This document shows positions 37,301 to 47,402 of a stretch of 64,000 bases of DNA, piece by piece. Positions within the stretch are counted from its first letter, which is position 1, and the number at the start of each line of letters is the position of its first letter. A model generated the notes under the pieces. That model worked only from the letters and a program-made list of their open reading frames with translations. It was not told the DNA's origin and ran no database searches. Position numbers and translations under genes: made by a program. The DNA is from Saprospiraceae bacterium (GTDB lineage Bacteria; Bacteroidota; Bacteroidia; Chitinophagales; Saprospiraceae), in contig JADKGI010000001.1 of the NCBI GenBank assembly GCA_016722285.1, forward strand, positions 372,001-436,000. Direction: 5' to 3'.

Positions 37301-39749
37301 TGGTTTGAGTAAAAGATGTAGTACAATTATTCGAATCGGTCACCGTAACACTGTATTGACCACCTGGTAAATCTTTAATCAAGCTTGTATCGCCGGCAGA
37401 GGCTACACTCCACAGATACCTATAATCTGGTGTCCCACCAGAAGGATTTAAAGCGATTGAACCCAGCAAATCACAATTGGTCTGAACAACTATCTGATTT
37501 AATAGAATTGAATCCGGTTCGATGATAGATATGGAATCTTTTATGCGGCATCCGTCAGTATTTATAGCACTGACAATATAGAGACCGGCCTTAGCATCTA
37601 ATATAGTATCCCTGCCTATTACTGCTGCATTTCCTGATTTTTGCCACTCAAACGTGTACCCTGAGTTTCCTCCTGTAACATTGACAAGGGTCTGACCATT
37701 TTCATTGTTACACAATGCATCTGTTTTTCCTAAAACCATAAAAAACGGGGCAGGCTCGGATATGGTAACAGTCATCGGGAATGAACTACACATGCTCTTG
37801 TCTGTAACCTGTACTGTATAAGTGCCTGGTTTAACATTTAGAATAGTTTGACCAATGGAGACAACCACACCCAAACTGTCTGTCCATTTAACCTCGAATG
37901 GTCCGTTTCCACTTTGTATGTCCACCCTCAATATTCCGTCATTAGCACCGTGGCAGGAGATGGCCTTGACGATTTCCGGATTTACATTGAGTATCCCCTG
38001 TTGGTTTAATGTTACGGAAAGAGAGTCTTTACAATTATTTGCATCGGAAACAGTCACTTTAAAAGTTCCGCCGGTGAGATTGGAAAGGGTATTTGTATTA
38101 CCTGTCTGTGGTGGATTCCAGGTATAATTATATGCTGCATTTCCACCTGATGCGTTTAGGGTAATGGAACCTGGTTTATCACATTCAGGATGAACCAAAG
38201 TGCTGTTTATTTTAAGAGAATCGGGTTCTTTTACAGTAAAAAATACAGTATCCCTGCAATTATTAAAGTCAATCATCCTGTAGGCATAGCTTCCGGGACT
38301 GATACCGGTGAGTATTAATGTATCGTTCTTAACACCCAGCCCGCCAATATCAGGATAACCAAAAAGCGGGAAAAAAGAATTGTTTTTAGAATAGGGACTG
38401 ACGGTCAGCGAGACACTTCCATCTTTGGCATTTTTGCAACTTACATCCTTTACAGCAGCGGTCATATCAATGGCATAATCAGCTGGCATAACAAATGGTC
38501 TGATGTCCGTTGAGCAGCCATTTCCATCAGATATCCTAAGTGTAAAATTGCCGGCACGTGGTGAATAGAGATATGGAGGATTAATCCTGAAATTAATACC
38601 GCTGTTGATTGTAAGGGTGTATGGATCCCCAGTGATAAATGGTGTTCCTCCGGACGCAGAAATTTCAATACTACCGAAGACACCGGACTGGCTGCAAGCG
38701 GCATTGCTCAAAAACTTTACATCCAAAAGAAGGGGAGCCCGTACCAGCTCGAAGCTATCAGTCTTTTTACAACCTTTAAAATCCGAAACAGTCACAGAAT
38801 ATTTGCCCACGTACAAATCTTCGAGTACAAATGAATCCTGTGTCACCGCACTGACTAAATTTGACCACTCGTACACAAAAGGACCTATTCCACCTCGGAC
38901 ATTATAAATCTTTATGCTACCATTATTTCTGTCGGCACATAAAGGGTCTTTAGGTAATTTATCATAGGTAAAAGGAATATTGTTACTAATCGTTTTGGAT
39001 GAGGAAACCGGCAATCCACTTGCATCAGTAATCACAATGATATAGGCCTTTTGCGGAAGATTATTTAAAGTTATCCGTTGACCGTCTGCTAGACCACTCC
39101 CTGTAAATTCTCCGGAGTTTATATTATAAGAATAAGGTGCCAATCCGCCTGTTGCATAAAAGGTAAGGGAACCTTTATCTGTGGTATTTATGATGTCAGC
39201 GTCACATTTATTTATAAATATGGATAAGGTGTTGGTTTTGATGTCTATACTTGCAGGAGAAGTATTCACTTTGTTTAAACACACCGTCTTTCCTGAAATT
39301 TCCCGACAGACCTCCATGAGCAAAATATTTCCATTAATGGAGACAGGAGATGTATTTCCGGGGTCTCCTTTGATATCAAAACACAACGTAAAAAGTACAT
39401 CTCCGTCAGGAATCGTCGTCGGGTCACTGGCCCAGACAAAATTAATATATCCGTTATCCTTTGAATTACAATTGAATAATTCTCCAAAAATATTATTTTT
39501 TAATCCGGGATGGACATTCGTTGCCGGGCATTGAGGAGATACCAAAGTCGCATTGTAAGAAAGATTAAACTGGATGGACTCAATATTTTTAAAATTCCGG
39601 GCAGTAATGTTGAGACATACTGTTCCGCCTTTGGTGCCTGTTTTACTCTGGATGTCCAAACCTAAAGTATCCTGAGCACATATATCCAAAACAGAGAATA
39701 AGGCAATAAACAAACTGAATAAATAGAATGTAGATTTCTTTAATATCAT
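34345..39749 (-). CDS. Giant T9SS-exported adhesin with SprB-type repeats, frameshifted
   Basis: Two frames (36594-39749 and 34345-36705) give one protein of about 1800 residues. From the chosen ATG (39749) it begins with a signal peptide ('LFSLFIALFSVLDICAQ'), then a cohesin-like domain ('KGGTVCLNITARNFKNIESI', 'FTLCFDIKGDPGN'), then roughly fifteen SprB-type repeats of the form G-G-x-Y-x-W ... G-x-Y-x-V-x-V-x-D-x-x-x-C. The end is a gliding-motility-type CHU_C / T9SS type B domain ('NVFFPNIFSPNRDGVNDYFQ', 'FYIFDRWGNLVFEKS', 'DGWDGTYNGKKLDPGVFVYY'). The break at 36682-36683 is one missing C (minus strand); repaired text 'STGSIGPFIVNLPAGNAW' is smooth. Expected to be attached to the cell surface, for adhesion or gliding. 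Confidence 0.87.
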
Positions 39750-39800
39750 GATATCCAAAGAATTATATAGTACGTTTATAATATATTGTAATACAAACCG

Positions 39801-39829
39801 CAAAAGTATGTAAAAAAATACTAATACAA
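39801..39829 (-). promoter_or_regulatory. Putative promoter of the adhesin gene
   Basis: On the minus strand GTTG/TTG (39827-39829) then 18 bases then TACTTTTG (39801-39808), an exact TAnnTTTG. The start codon is about 50 bases downstream. A second CGCAAAAGTA copy at 39862-39871 repeats the -7 box and may be an alternative promoter. Confidence 0.5.
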
Positions 39830-39984
39830 CTTGGTAAAGAGGGAAACTGTTGGTTTGAAAACGCAAAAGTACGTTTTATGTTGTTTTATCTGGAAGTTTT
39901 TGACACGAAATTTTTTCTTCTTTCAGAAAATGACATTTCACTATGATTTGTGGATTAATTCATATTTCTATCGCATTATTTATC

Positions 39985-39992
39985 TAACTTTG
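39985..39992 (+). promoter_or_regulatory. Putative -7 box of the M28 peptidase operon
   Basis: TAACTTTG matches TAnnTTTG exactly and lies 20 bases before the ATG at 40012. No convincing -33 box was found. Confidence 0.4.
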
Positions 39993-40011
39993 TTCTTATA
40001 ATTTCTCAGTA

Positions 40012-41403
40012 ATGTTAAAAATATTAAAATTTCTAGTTGTTACTCTCTTATTAATTTCCTATAATGAGGGTGTATTCGGACAGGATGAAGACGCTTTATT
40101 CATTAAGAAAATTCATGACGAGGCTCTCTCAAACGGCATGACGTACCCCTGGTTAAAGGAGTTATGTACAAATTATGGCGGAAGAATAGCCGGATCAAAA
40201 TCCTACCTGGGTGCCACCACCTTTGCGAAGGATGCCCTTAATAAAATTGACAAGGTAGAAGGATTATTGCAGGATTGTGAAGCCAGTTACTGGCAAAGAG
40301 GAGCCAAAGAAAAAGCCTGGATAGTAGATAGTAAGGGCAAAAATATACCTTTAAAAGTTTTGTCTTTGGGAAACTCCATTGCCACTCCGGCAAACGGATT
40401 AACGGCAGAAGTCATTGAAGTAAGGAGTCTGAATGAAGTGGAGGCGCTTGGTAAAGAAAAAATTAAGGGTAAAATTGTTTTTTATAACAGAGCAATGGAT
40501 CCTACTCAGTTACGCACTTTCAGTGCATATGGCGGAGCTGTGGATCAAAGGGTTTTCGGACCGGCAAAAGCAGCTGAATACGGGGCAGTGGCCGCCCTTG
40601 TGCGATCTATGACGACCTCATCAGATGATTTTCCTCATACAGGTGTTACTACATATAGAGACTCCACATATCGTGTTCCCGGTATAGCGATAAGTACTAA
40701 TGATGCAAATCTGTTGAGCAAAAAACTGAAATCAGGAACAGTGAAAGTTTATCTGAAGACAGAATGCAGGACTATCGGAATACGGCCGGCACCAACTGTG
40801 ATAGGAGAAATAAAAGGTTCAGAATTTCCGGATGAGATACTTCTTATCGGAGGGCATCTTGATAGTTGGGATGTAGGCCAGGGCGCCCATGACGACGGAT
40901 CCGGATGTGTTCAGGCAATGGAAGTCTTGCGATTATTTTCTTCATTGGGATATAAACCCAAACGGACGATCAGAGCAGTATTGTTTTCCAATGAAGAGAA
41001 TGGACTCGCCGGGGGCAGAACCTATGCAAAAATTTCAGATGAGAAAAAGGAATTTCATTTAGCGGCTTTAGAATCTGATTCGGGTGGGTTTTCGCCAAGA
41101 GGATTTAGTTTTGATGCCGATACATCTGTATTTAAGACATATTATAAAAACGTAAGTCAATGGCTACCTTTACTGGAGAGTTATGGACTCATATTTGAAA
41201 AGGGAGGATCGGGCGCAGACATAAATCCATTAAAATCACAGAAAGGATTGTTAATAGGGCTGAGACCGGATTCGCAAAGGTATTTTGATTTCCACCATAC
41301 TGCAAATGACAGGATAGAAAATGTGAATCAAAGGGAGTTGGAGTTGGGAGCGGCAAGCATGGCCAGCCTTATTTATTTAATAGACAAATACGGAATTCAG
41401 TGA
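40012..41403 (+). CDS. M28-family zinc peptidase (carboxypeptidase Q-like), secreted
   Basis: A 463-residue protein with signal peptide 'FLVVTLLLISYNEGVFGQ'. A PA-domain-type insert lies at about 110-240, and the M28 catalytic core follows: 'LLIGGHLDSWDVGQGAHDDG' with His and Asp zinc ligands, 'FSNEENGLAGGRTYA' with the Glu pair, 'ALESDSGGFSPRGF' and 'DFHHTANDRIENV'. The plan matches plasma glutamate carboxypeptidase (Carboxypeptidase Q), an exopeptidase releasing amino acids from small peptides. No T9SS tail, so probably periplasmic. Its stop overlaps the GTG start of hpt. Confidence 0.9.
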   Translation: MLKILKFLVVTLLLISYNEGVFGQDEDALFIKKIHDEALSNGMTYPWLKELCTNYGGRIAGSKSYLGATTFAKDALNKIDKVEGLLQDCEASYWQRGAKEKAWIVDSKGKNIPLKVLSLGNSIATPANGLTAEVIEVRSLNEVEALGKEKIKGKIVFYNRAMDPTQLRTFSAYGGAVDQRVFGPAKAAEYGAVAALVRSMTTSSDDFPHTGVTTYRDSTYRVPGIAISTNDANLLSKKLKSGTVKVYLKTECRTIGIRPAPTVIGEIKGSEFPDEILLIGGHLDSWDVGQGAHDDGSGCVQAMEVLRLFSSLGYKPKRTIRAVLFSNEENGLAGGRTYAKISDEKKEFHLAALESDSGGFSPRGFSFDADTSVFKTYYKNVSQWLPLLESYGLIFEKGGSGADINPLKSQKGLLIGLRPDSQRYFDFHHTANDRIENVNQRELELGAASMASLIYLIDKYGIQ

Positions 41404-41975
41404 ACACTAAAACGGATCGGGAGATTATTCAGGTAGGAGATTTAAAATTTATTAAGTATATAGAAGCGACTGTACTTGAAGATAAAGTGCAGGAAATAGC
41501 CGACACCATCAGGGAAGATTATCACGAGAAGTATCCGATGTTTTTAGTAGTTATGAATGGTGCATTTATTTATGCCGCCGACCTCATTAGAAAACTTGAT
41601 TTTCCATGTGAGCTTAATTTTGTAAGAATCAAATCATATCATGGCATAGAGAGCACCGGAAAGATAGACATCTATATGCCACCTAATATCGAACTCAAAG
41701 ACCGCCACATCATCCTTGTAGAGGACATTATAGATACCGGAAATACTATGGCGGCCTTCCTTCCGGAATTACAAAAACACAATCCTGCTTCTGTGCGACT
41801 TTCCTCCATTTTAGTAAAACCAGATGCGCACAAGCACAATATTATAACGCACTATCCGGGATTTATCATTCCCAACAAATTTGTGGTAGGGTACGGACTT
41901 GATTATAACGGGATGGGTAGAAATCTGAAGGATCTGTATCAGCTTTATGACAGTAAGAATGGTGACAGACACTGA
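41400..41975 (+). CDS. hpt: Hypoxanthine phosphoribosyltransferase
   Basis: A 191-residue type I phosphoribosyltransferase: 'FLVVMNGAFIYAADLIRKL', 'RIKSYHGIESTGKI', PRPP loop 'IILVEDIIDTGNTM', and 'KFVVGYGLDYNGMGRNLKDL' at the C-terminal purine site. It recycles hypoxanthine and guanine to nucleotides in the cytoplasm. Start is GTG overlapping the previous TGA (GTGA), a sign of translational coupling. A thioesterase gene follows after six bases. Confidence 0.92.
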   Translation: MNTKTDREIIQVGDLKFIKYIEATVLEDKVQEIADTIREDYHEKYPMFLVVMNGAFIYAADLIRKLDFPCELNFVRIKSYHGIESTGKIDIYMPPNIELKDRHIILVEDIIDTGNTMAAFLPELQKHNPASVRLSSILVKPDAHKHNIITHYPGFIIPNKFVVGYGLDYNGMGRNLKDLYQLYDSKNGDRH

Positions 41976-41981
41976 GTTATC

Positions 41982-42407
41982 ATGACTGATCAGGAAAAAG
42001 CAGATAAAATAGTGTATAAACTTATGTATCCATTGGATGCATTTTCTCAATGGATGCAGATAGATATCATCAAAGTCAGTCCCGGAGCCTGTGAAATCAA
42101 AGCTGAAATCAGGTCAGATATGCTGAACGGGTTTAACGTATGTCATGGAGGAGTCACCTTTTCTCTCGCTGATAGTGCATTTGCTTTTGCCAGCAATTCC
42201 AGAGGAGTCCAGGCATTATCCATTGAGACATCTATTTCTCATTCCAGGCCAGTATTAAGTGGGGATATTATCACTGCGTCAGCTCGGGAATTAAATCTTT
42301 CTTCCCGGTTAGCAATTTATGATGTAGTGCTGACTAATCAAAATAATGAATCTGTGGCTTTTTTCAAAGGGACCGTATTCAGAACCGGCAAACAGTGGGA
42401 GGTTTGA
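41982..42407 (+). CDS. PaaI-type hotdog thioesterase
   Basis: A 141-residue single hotdog domain. The helix and catalytic region read 'NVCHGGVTFSLADSAFAFAS', with the H-G-G and Asp of the PaaI branch; 'VQALSIETSISHSRPVLSGD' and 'VAFFKGTVFRTGKQW' follow the fold. PaaI enzymes hydrolyse aromatic acyl-CoA, often as a rescue step of the phenylacetate pathway. No paa genes are in the window, so the natural substrate is open. Complete and close behind hpt. Confidence 0.87.
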   Translation: MTDQEKADKIVYKLMYPLDAFSQWMQIDIIKVSPGACEIKAEIRSDMLNGFNVCHGGVTFSLADSAFAFASNSRGVQALSIETSISHSRPVLSGDIITASARELNLSSRLAIYDVVLTNQNNESVAFFKGTVFRTGKQWEV

Positions 42408-42532
42408 ATTGGTAAAAATCCAGGCTGTTCAAATTTGTATGATTTTTGTTATCAAATACGTTACCAAACAGTTAAAACAGGTAATGTTGGAATTTTATTA
42501 TAATTTTGTGGTTAGAACAAATATATATTCCT

Positions 42533-43699
42533 ATGACTAAGATTTTAACTTTTATATTTTTAATTTCATTCTTTCCGGTTCATTCACAGGGTATAGAATT
42601 TTTTCAGGGCAGTTGGAAAGACGCCATGGCAAAGGCAAAATCTGAAGACAAGCTTCTTTTTGTGGATGCATTTGCCAAATGGTGCGGACCGTGTAAAGCG
42701 ATGTCAAAAAATGTATTTACTCAGGAGAAGGTTGGAGATTATTTCAATTCAAATTTTATCAACCTCAAACTGGACATGGAGGAGGCAGATGGAGTGTCAT
42801 TTGGGCATATTTATCCGGTTACTGCCTATCCGACATTGATGTTTCTGGATGGTGAAGGCAAATTAGTAAAAAAAGTAGTCGGCGGACAGCAGGTAGAAGG
42901 ACTGATAGCACATGGTGAAGACGCCAATAAAAAGAATGACAAAAGTGGAAAATTTGAAGAAAAATACCTGGCCGGAGACCGCAGTTTTGACTTGATGTAC
43001 AATTACGTTAAAGCATTAAATGCAGCCGGAAAGCCCAGTCTTAAGATATCCAATGATTTTTTAAATACAAATCCCTCCCTTACTGAAAACCAGAAATTGA
43101 TATTTATGCTGGAGGCTGCAACGGAATCTGATAGTAAGTTATTTGATTTTGTACTGGAAAACAAGTCGAAAATAATAGCACTTTCTGACCAAAAAACATT
43201 TAAAGATAAATGTAAAGATGCTTGTGAGAAAGCAGTAGCAAAAGCCATTGAATACGAAATGGAGTCCCTTCTGACAGAAACCATTGAAAAAGCTAAAAAA
43301 GCTTTTCCGGATGAAGCGGATATATTTGCTGCGAGGGCAAATATGCAATATTATAAGACATTCAGAAATGAATCAAAATATATAGCGGCCTATAAAATGC
43401 TAGCTAAAAAATCTGAAAACAGTACTGAGCAGTTAAAGTTTATTATTCAGGATATATCAAAAACATTTAAGGACAAACCAAAGATGATTTCCGATGCTGT
43501 TGAATATGCTGAAGGAATATATAATGATAAGAAAGATATGGAATCGTTGACTACATTATGTTCGCTGCTAGTTACCAATAACGAGGTAGAAAAAGCCATA
43601 AAATTAACTAAAGCAGCAAGAGAAAAAGCTGAAAAAGCGGGTTATGATCTTTCTGTTTATGACGGACTATTAAATTATCTAAACTCAAAAAAAGTGTAG
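42533..43699 (+). CDS. Secreted thioredoxin-fold protein with helical C-terminal domain
   Basis: A 388-residue protein from ATG 42533: signal peptide 'ILTFIFLISFFPVHSQG', a thioredoxin domain of about 120 residues with 'FVDAFAKWCGPCKAMSKNVF' (W-C-G-P-C) and the cis-Pro region 'PVTAYPTLMFLDG', then about 240 residues of helical, TPR-like sequence rich in Lys and Ala. It probably acts on disulfides in the periplasm; partner unknown. A TTG 27 bases earlier would add residues ahead of the signal peptide and is less likely. TAATTTTG at 42501-42508 may be its -7 box. Confidence 0.87.
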   Translation: MTKILTFIFLISFFPVHSQGIEFFQGSWKDAMAKAKSEDKLLFVDAFAKWCGPCKAMSKNVFTQEKVGDYFNSNFINLKLDMEEADGVSFGHIYPVTAYPTLMFLDGEGKLVKKVVGGQQVEGLIAHGEDANKKNDKSGKFEEKYLAGDRSFDLMYNYVKALNAAGKPSLKISNDFLNTNPSLTENQKLIFMLEAATESDSKLFDFVLENKSKIIALSDQKTFKDKCKDACEKAVAKAIEYEMESLLTETIEKAKKAFPDEADIFAARANMQYYKTFRNESKYIAAYKMLAKKSENSTEQLKFIIQDISKTFKDKPKMISDAVEYAEGIYNDKKDMESLTTLCSLLVTNNEVEKAIKLTKAAREKAEKAGYDLSVYDGLLNYLNSKKV

Positions 43700-43829
43700 T
43701 TTTCAAGATAGCATTTTATGTTAATTTTAACGCATTCAAAAAAATAAAAAATGTGAGACTATAAATTTTACAAGTCAAAACTAAGAGTATAATATCAAAT
43801 ATTTTCATAATAACCATAAAACAAGAAAA

Positions 43830-44498
43830 ATGAAACACCTAATAACTTTATTTGTATTAATCACCCCATTGATTGTGTCCGCACAGAAAGTAGTTGAAAA
43901 AAAGGTGACCATGAGTCTGGGACCTCAGAATTCATATTACATTGAAATCGACGGAGCAGACAAAAAACTGGCCGAAAAAACATTTTACGAATTTGTGAAA
44001 GAATACGGCAAAATGAAAGAAAACAAGAAAGCCCGCGAACACTTTCTTATGGCTACAAAAATACCCCTCATAAATGGTACATCACCTTTGGATCTCTATG
44101 CAAAATTTGATGAAGGAAGAGACATGGCTACTACATATATCTGGTTGGATCTGGGTGGCGCTTTTGTAAACTCTACTGAATATGAGCCTCAATCTACGGC
44201 ATTAACCCAATTTATTAAAGACTATTATCTGGAGGTACGTAAAAAAGTGGTAGCGGAAGAACTTAAAACAGAAGAAAAAAACCTTTCCAATCTTGAAAAA
44301 GACCTGAGTAAACTAAGAGATAAAAATGAGGATTATCACAAAGATATTGAGAAGGCAAAACAAAAAATAGCAGATGCCGAAAGGGACATTGAAAAAAACA
44401 TTGTCGAGCAGGAAGGTAAGGAAAAAGAGATTGATGCACAGAAATCTGTTGTAGGAAATGTGATTGACAAGCTCAACAATCTGGGCAAAAAGAAATAA
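43830..44498 (+). CDS. Secreted coiled-coil protein of unknown function
   Basis: A 222-residue protein with signal peptide 'LITLFVLITPLIVSAQ'. Residues about 20-140 form a compact domain ('KKVTMSLGPQNSYYIEIDG', 'TTYIWLDLGGAFVNSTEY') and about 145-215 a charged coiled coil ('EEKNLSNLEKDLSKLRDKN'). I do not recognise a family; the first half resembles small periplasmic domains found in many Bacteroidota. It has its own terminator downstream. Confidence 0.75.
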   Translation: MKHLITLFVLITPLIVSAQKVVEKKVTMSLGPQNSYYIEIDGADKKLAEKTFYEFVKEYGKMKENKKAREHFLMATKIPLINGTSPLDLYAKFDEGRDMATTYIWLDLGGAFVNSTEYEPQSTALTQFIKDYYLEVRKKVVAEELKTEEKNLSNLEKDLSKLRDKNEDYHKDIEKAKQKIADAERDIEKNIVEQEGKEKEIDAQKSVVGNVIDKLNNLGKKK

Positions 44499-44520
44499 CT
44501 TTTCTACGAACCAACTGTTT

Positions 44521-44553
44521 AAAAAGGGCTATGCTGAGAAGTAAGCCCTTTTT
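44521..44553 (+). terminator. Rho-independent terminator
   Basis: AAAAAGGGCT (44521-44530) pairs with AGCCCTTTTT (44544-44553) around a 13-base loop, ending in five T. It lies 23 bases after the coiled-coil protein gene. The rest of 44554-44778 is AT-rich without a gene. Confidence 0.85.
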
Positions 44554-44778
44554 CGTTTGTGGCCTGAATTAACATATAATGTATAAATTTATTGTACTTT
44601 CAAAGTTTAATAGTATTTTTGACACTATGTTTTGTTAAAAAACAGTTTAGGAGATTATAACAGGTTTTGGCACTCAAAGAGGTATTTTTAATAAATTTTT
44701 TTAAGTGTGGCAATTGTTGAAAGCAAAACCGGAAAAATTTAATACATCCAATTTCAAAAAATAAAATAAAGCGGAATT

Positions 44779-47402
44779 ATGCGCGGTACGTTTTTAACCC
44801 TAATATTCTCAATTCTGGTAGCCCATTTTGCCGATGCACAGAGTGCTTTTCATCGTACCTATCCATCCAACAGGAATAAGGACATCATTTGTATAAGCAG
44901 CATTCAGACCAAGGACGGAAATTATCTTGCTCTGGAGTTGGAGCTTGAACCAGGTACCACTTCTCCAAGAAAATCAGATACCATACTGATCACGAGTTAT
45001 AAACCTAAAGGAGATATAAACTGGTCTAAAGCCATTGCTTTAGATGCTTCTTTTGGCGGGTTTAACACAGCTCTTGGCAGCATTATTCAGGGTGATAAAG
45101 ACAGTATTTATTACAGTATAATTTCTGTGGCCACTGGCAAGCCTTCCAAAATTATAGGGGCGCTGGATATTGGAGGTAATGGCGGATGGATGAAGTCCTA
45201 TACCACACAAACAAATTTGTCTGATGGTATTCCTTACAGCCACCTGCTGACCAATTTTAATAAGACTATTTTCAGTACCAATGTAGGTGGAACAACAGCT
45301 GAAAATGATATTGCACTAAGCAGAAAAATTATAGTGGTGATAATATCTGGTCCAAACTACTTTCGGCAAAAGATATAAGCGGCAAAAATGTTTCAGAAAA
45401 GGTGACTCATATTTCATTCGGCATAGATAGCATGCTATTATTATCAGGAGTAGTTGACACCAATAATCACGCATCTTTTTTGACAGTAGCTGATTCACTC
45501 GGCAATGTAAAATGGGGTAAAAAATACAGAACGTCAAATGCCGTTACGGCAGGAAAATTATATTCTTACGGAGCAGTAAGATTGCCGGATTCTACCTACA
45601 TCATGGCCGGAGTTTTGAGCAGAGTATCGGCTAAAGATAAGGGTTTTATCCTCAAAACTAAGAAAAACGGCGATGTAGAATGGGGCAAAACAGTGATGTT
45701 TAAAGCAGAGGACAATACTATAATTAATCATATTGCACTTGATAAGAATAATGACATCATTTTGTCAGGAGTAAATACAGATACGGCTTCTTACATTTTC
45801 ATAATAAAAATTAAAAAAGACGGGTCCCTTATCTGGAATAAAAAATATGCCAGAGTAGAAGGAAGGACCGAGTTTTTAGGAAATCTATTTGGCACTGCAG
45901 ATGGTGGTGCAGCACTGATTTCCGGGGTTAAAGAAAATAATAAGCTACGCCCTTCATTTATCAAAATAGATAATAGCGGCAGTACTACTTGTGAAGAGAA
46001 TATAACGACCCAGGTACTTTTTGACAATCCATATTTTGCAGATACCTTAATCTGGACATCTGTAAATGCAGGAAGTGTCACGCCGGTAACCTTTATGACA
46101 AAAGCCAATTCATACGAAGTACCTGTATTGTCTTTAAACGTACGACCGTTTTGTCCTAACGAACCCATTGACTGGACCTTCAAGGCCAGGACAAATGGGG
46201 CAGTATTTTATAACTGGAGTACCGGAGAGAAAGGACCTGCTCAGGATACGATCCGGGTTTTTAAAGAAGGTAAATTTTCTGTTACTGTTACCATAGGAGA
46301 ACAGGTGTGTTATATGTTGTGTGATACTGCAGAAATAACAAGATATGACAAACCAAAAGCAGCATTGAGTCTTACTTTGGGCAATTTCTGTACTAATAAT
46401 AAGCAGACAGTATCAGCCGGGTATATGCCTGGCCACCCGCAGGTTAAGTCTTTTGCGTGGAATACCGGAGAATTGAATGTAGCAAATATAGAAATATCAC
46501 AACCCGGTAACTATACCGTAACTGTAACGGATCAGTGTGATGAGAAAGTGACAGCTTCGCTCAATGTAGGTGCATTTCCCAATAAAATAACATCTGCCTC
46601 CATAAACGGACAGGTTGCAATAGATTGCTTTGGAGGGAATGCTACTGGCACTCTAACCGCAACCGGCAACTCAAGTGGATTGGGGGTGGAAAGATACAAA
46701 TGGAGCAGCGGACAAACCACCCGGGCAATACCGGTCAATGACACAGCTGTAAAAACATACACCGTTACGGTTACGGACGGATGTGGCGGATCAGCAACAT
46801 CATCATTTGCGCTGGAATTTAAAGGCCCCGGAGTAACTAAAGCAACCATTTCAATAAGTAAAGAAGGTCTGTGTACAACCAAAACTATCAGACTGAACGG
46901 ACTGGCAGACAGGGCAGGCATTTTTCAGTATCAATGGTCAAATTCGGCCACAACTCCCAGTATCAATATTGATAAGGCGGGGACTTATACTGTTACTATT
47001 ACAGATATTTGCGGCAATAAAGCATCCGGCAGTACTGATGTTAAAGAAAGCGACCTGACTCCCCAGGATTTGGCCTATGCAAATGTTTTTTTCCCTGAAG
47101 GTGTTGGGTATAGATTTCAGACAGGAACAGATACTTTGGCATATGCAGCATTGACGCTGAATCGCTCATTTGGTCCCATAAGCAAGCCTGAATACTGCCT
47201 TAATCAGGTAGAAAACTATCAGTTTTATGTATTTAACAGGTGGGGTCAGCAGGTATTTGAATCTAAAAATATTCAGGACGAATGGAATGGAAAAATCGGC
47301 GATAAAGATTCTGCATCAGACACCTACATTTGGGTAGTTAAATACAATATATTTGGGTTTGAAAAGAAACTCAAAGGGGATGTGACAATGATACGTCAGT
47401 GA
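44779..47402 (+). CDS. T9SS type B (gliding-motility C-terminal) surface protein, frameshifted
   Basis: Two frames (44779-45378 and up to 47402) form a protein of about 874 residues. It has a signal peptide ('LTLIFSILVAHFADAQ'), a long region with repeats of the type 'GDINWSKAIALD', 'NVKWGKKYRT', 'DVEWGKTVMF', 'SLIWNKKYAR' (beta-propeller-like, roughly 30-400), PKD/Ig-like segments with W-S-x-G and Y-T-V-T-V-T-D motifs, and a C-terminal 'VENYQFYVFNRWGQQVFES' with 'WNGKIGDKDSASDTYIWVV', the type B sorting signal. One A is missing from the run at 45324-45328: repaired text is 'RKNYSGDNIWSKLLSAKD'. It overlaps the 3' end of dnaX by seven bases, tail to tail. Confidence 0.83.

Noticed and set aside
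34345..39749. Regular internal repeats, considered as a CRISPR array or DNA satellite
   Set aside because: The periodicity is at protein level in a long coding frame (SprB-type repeats); the DNA copies are too divergent for an array.
47396..47402. Seven-base tail-to-tail overlap of dnaX and the T9SS gene as a regulatory feature
   Set aside because: Short convergent overlaps are common and no hairpin lies there.
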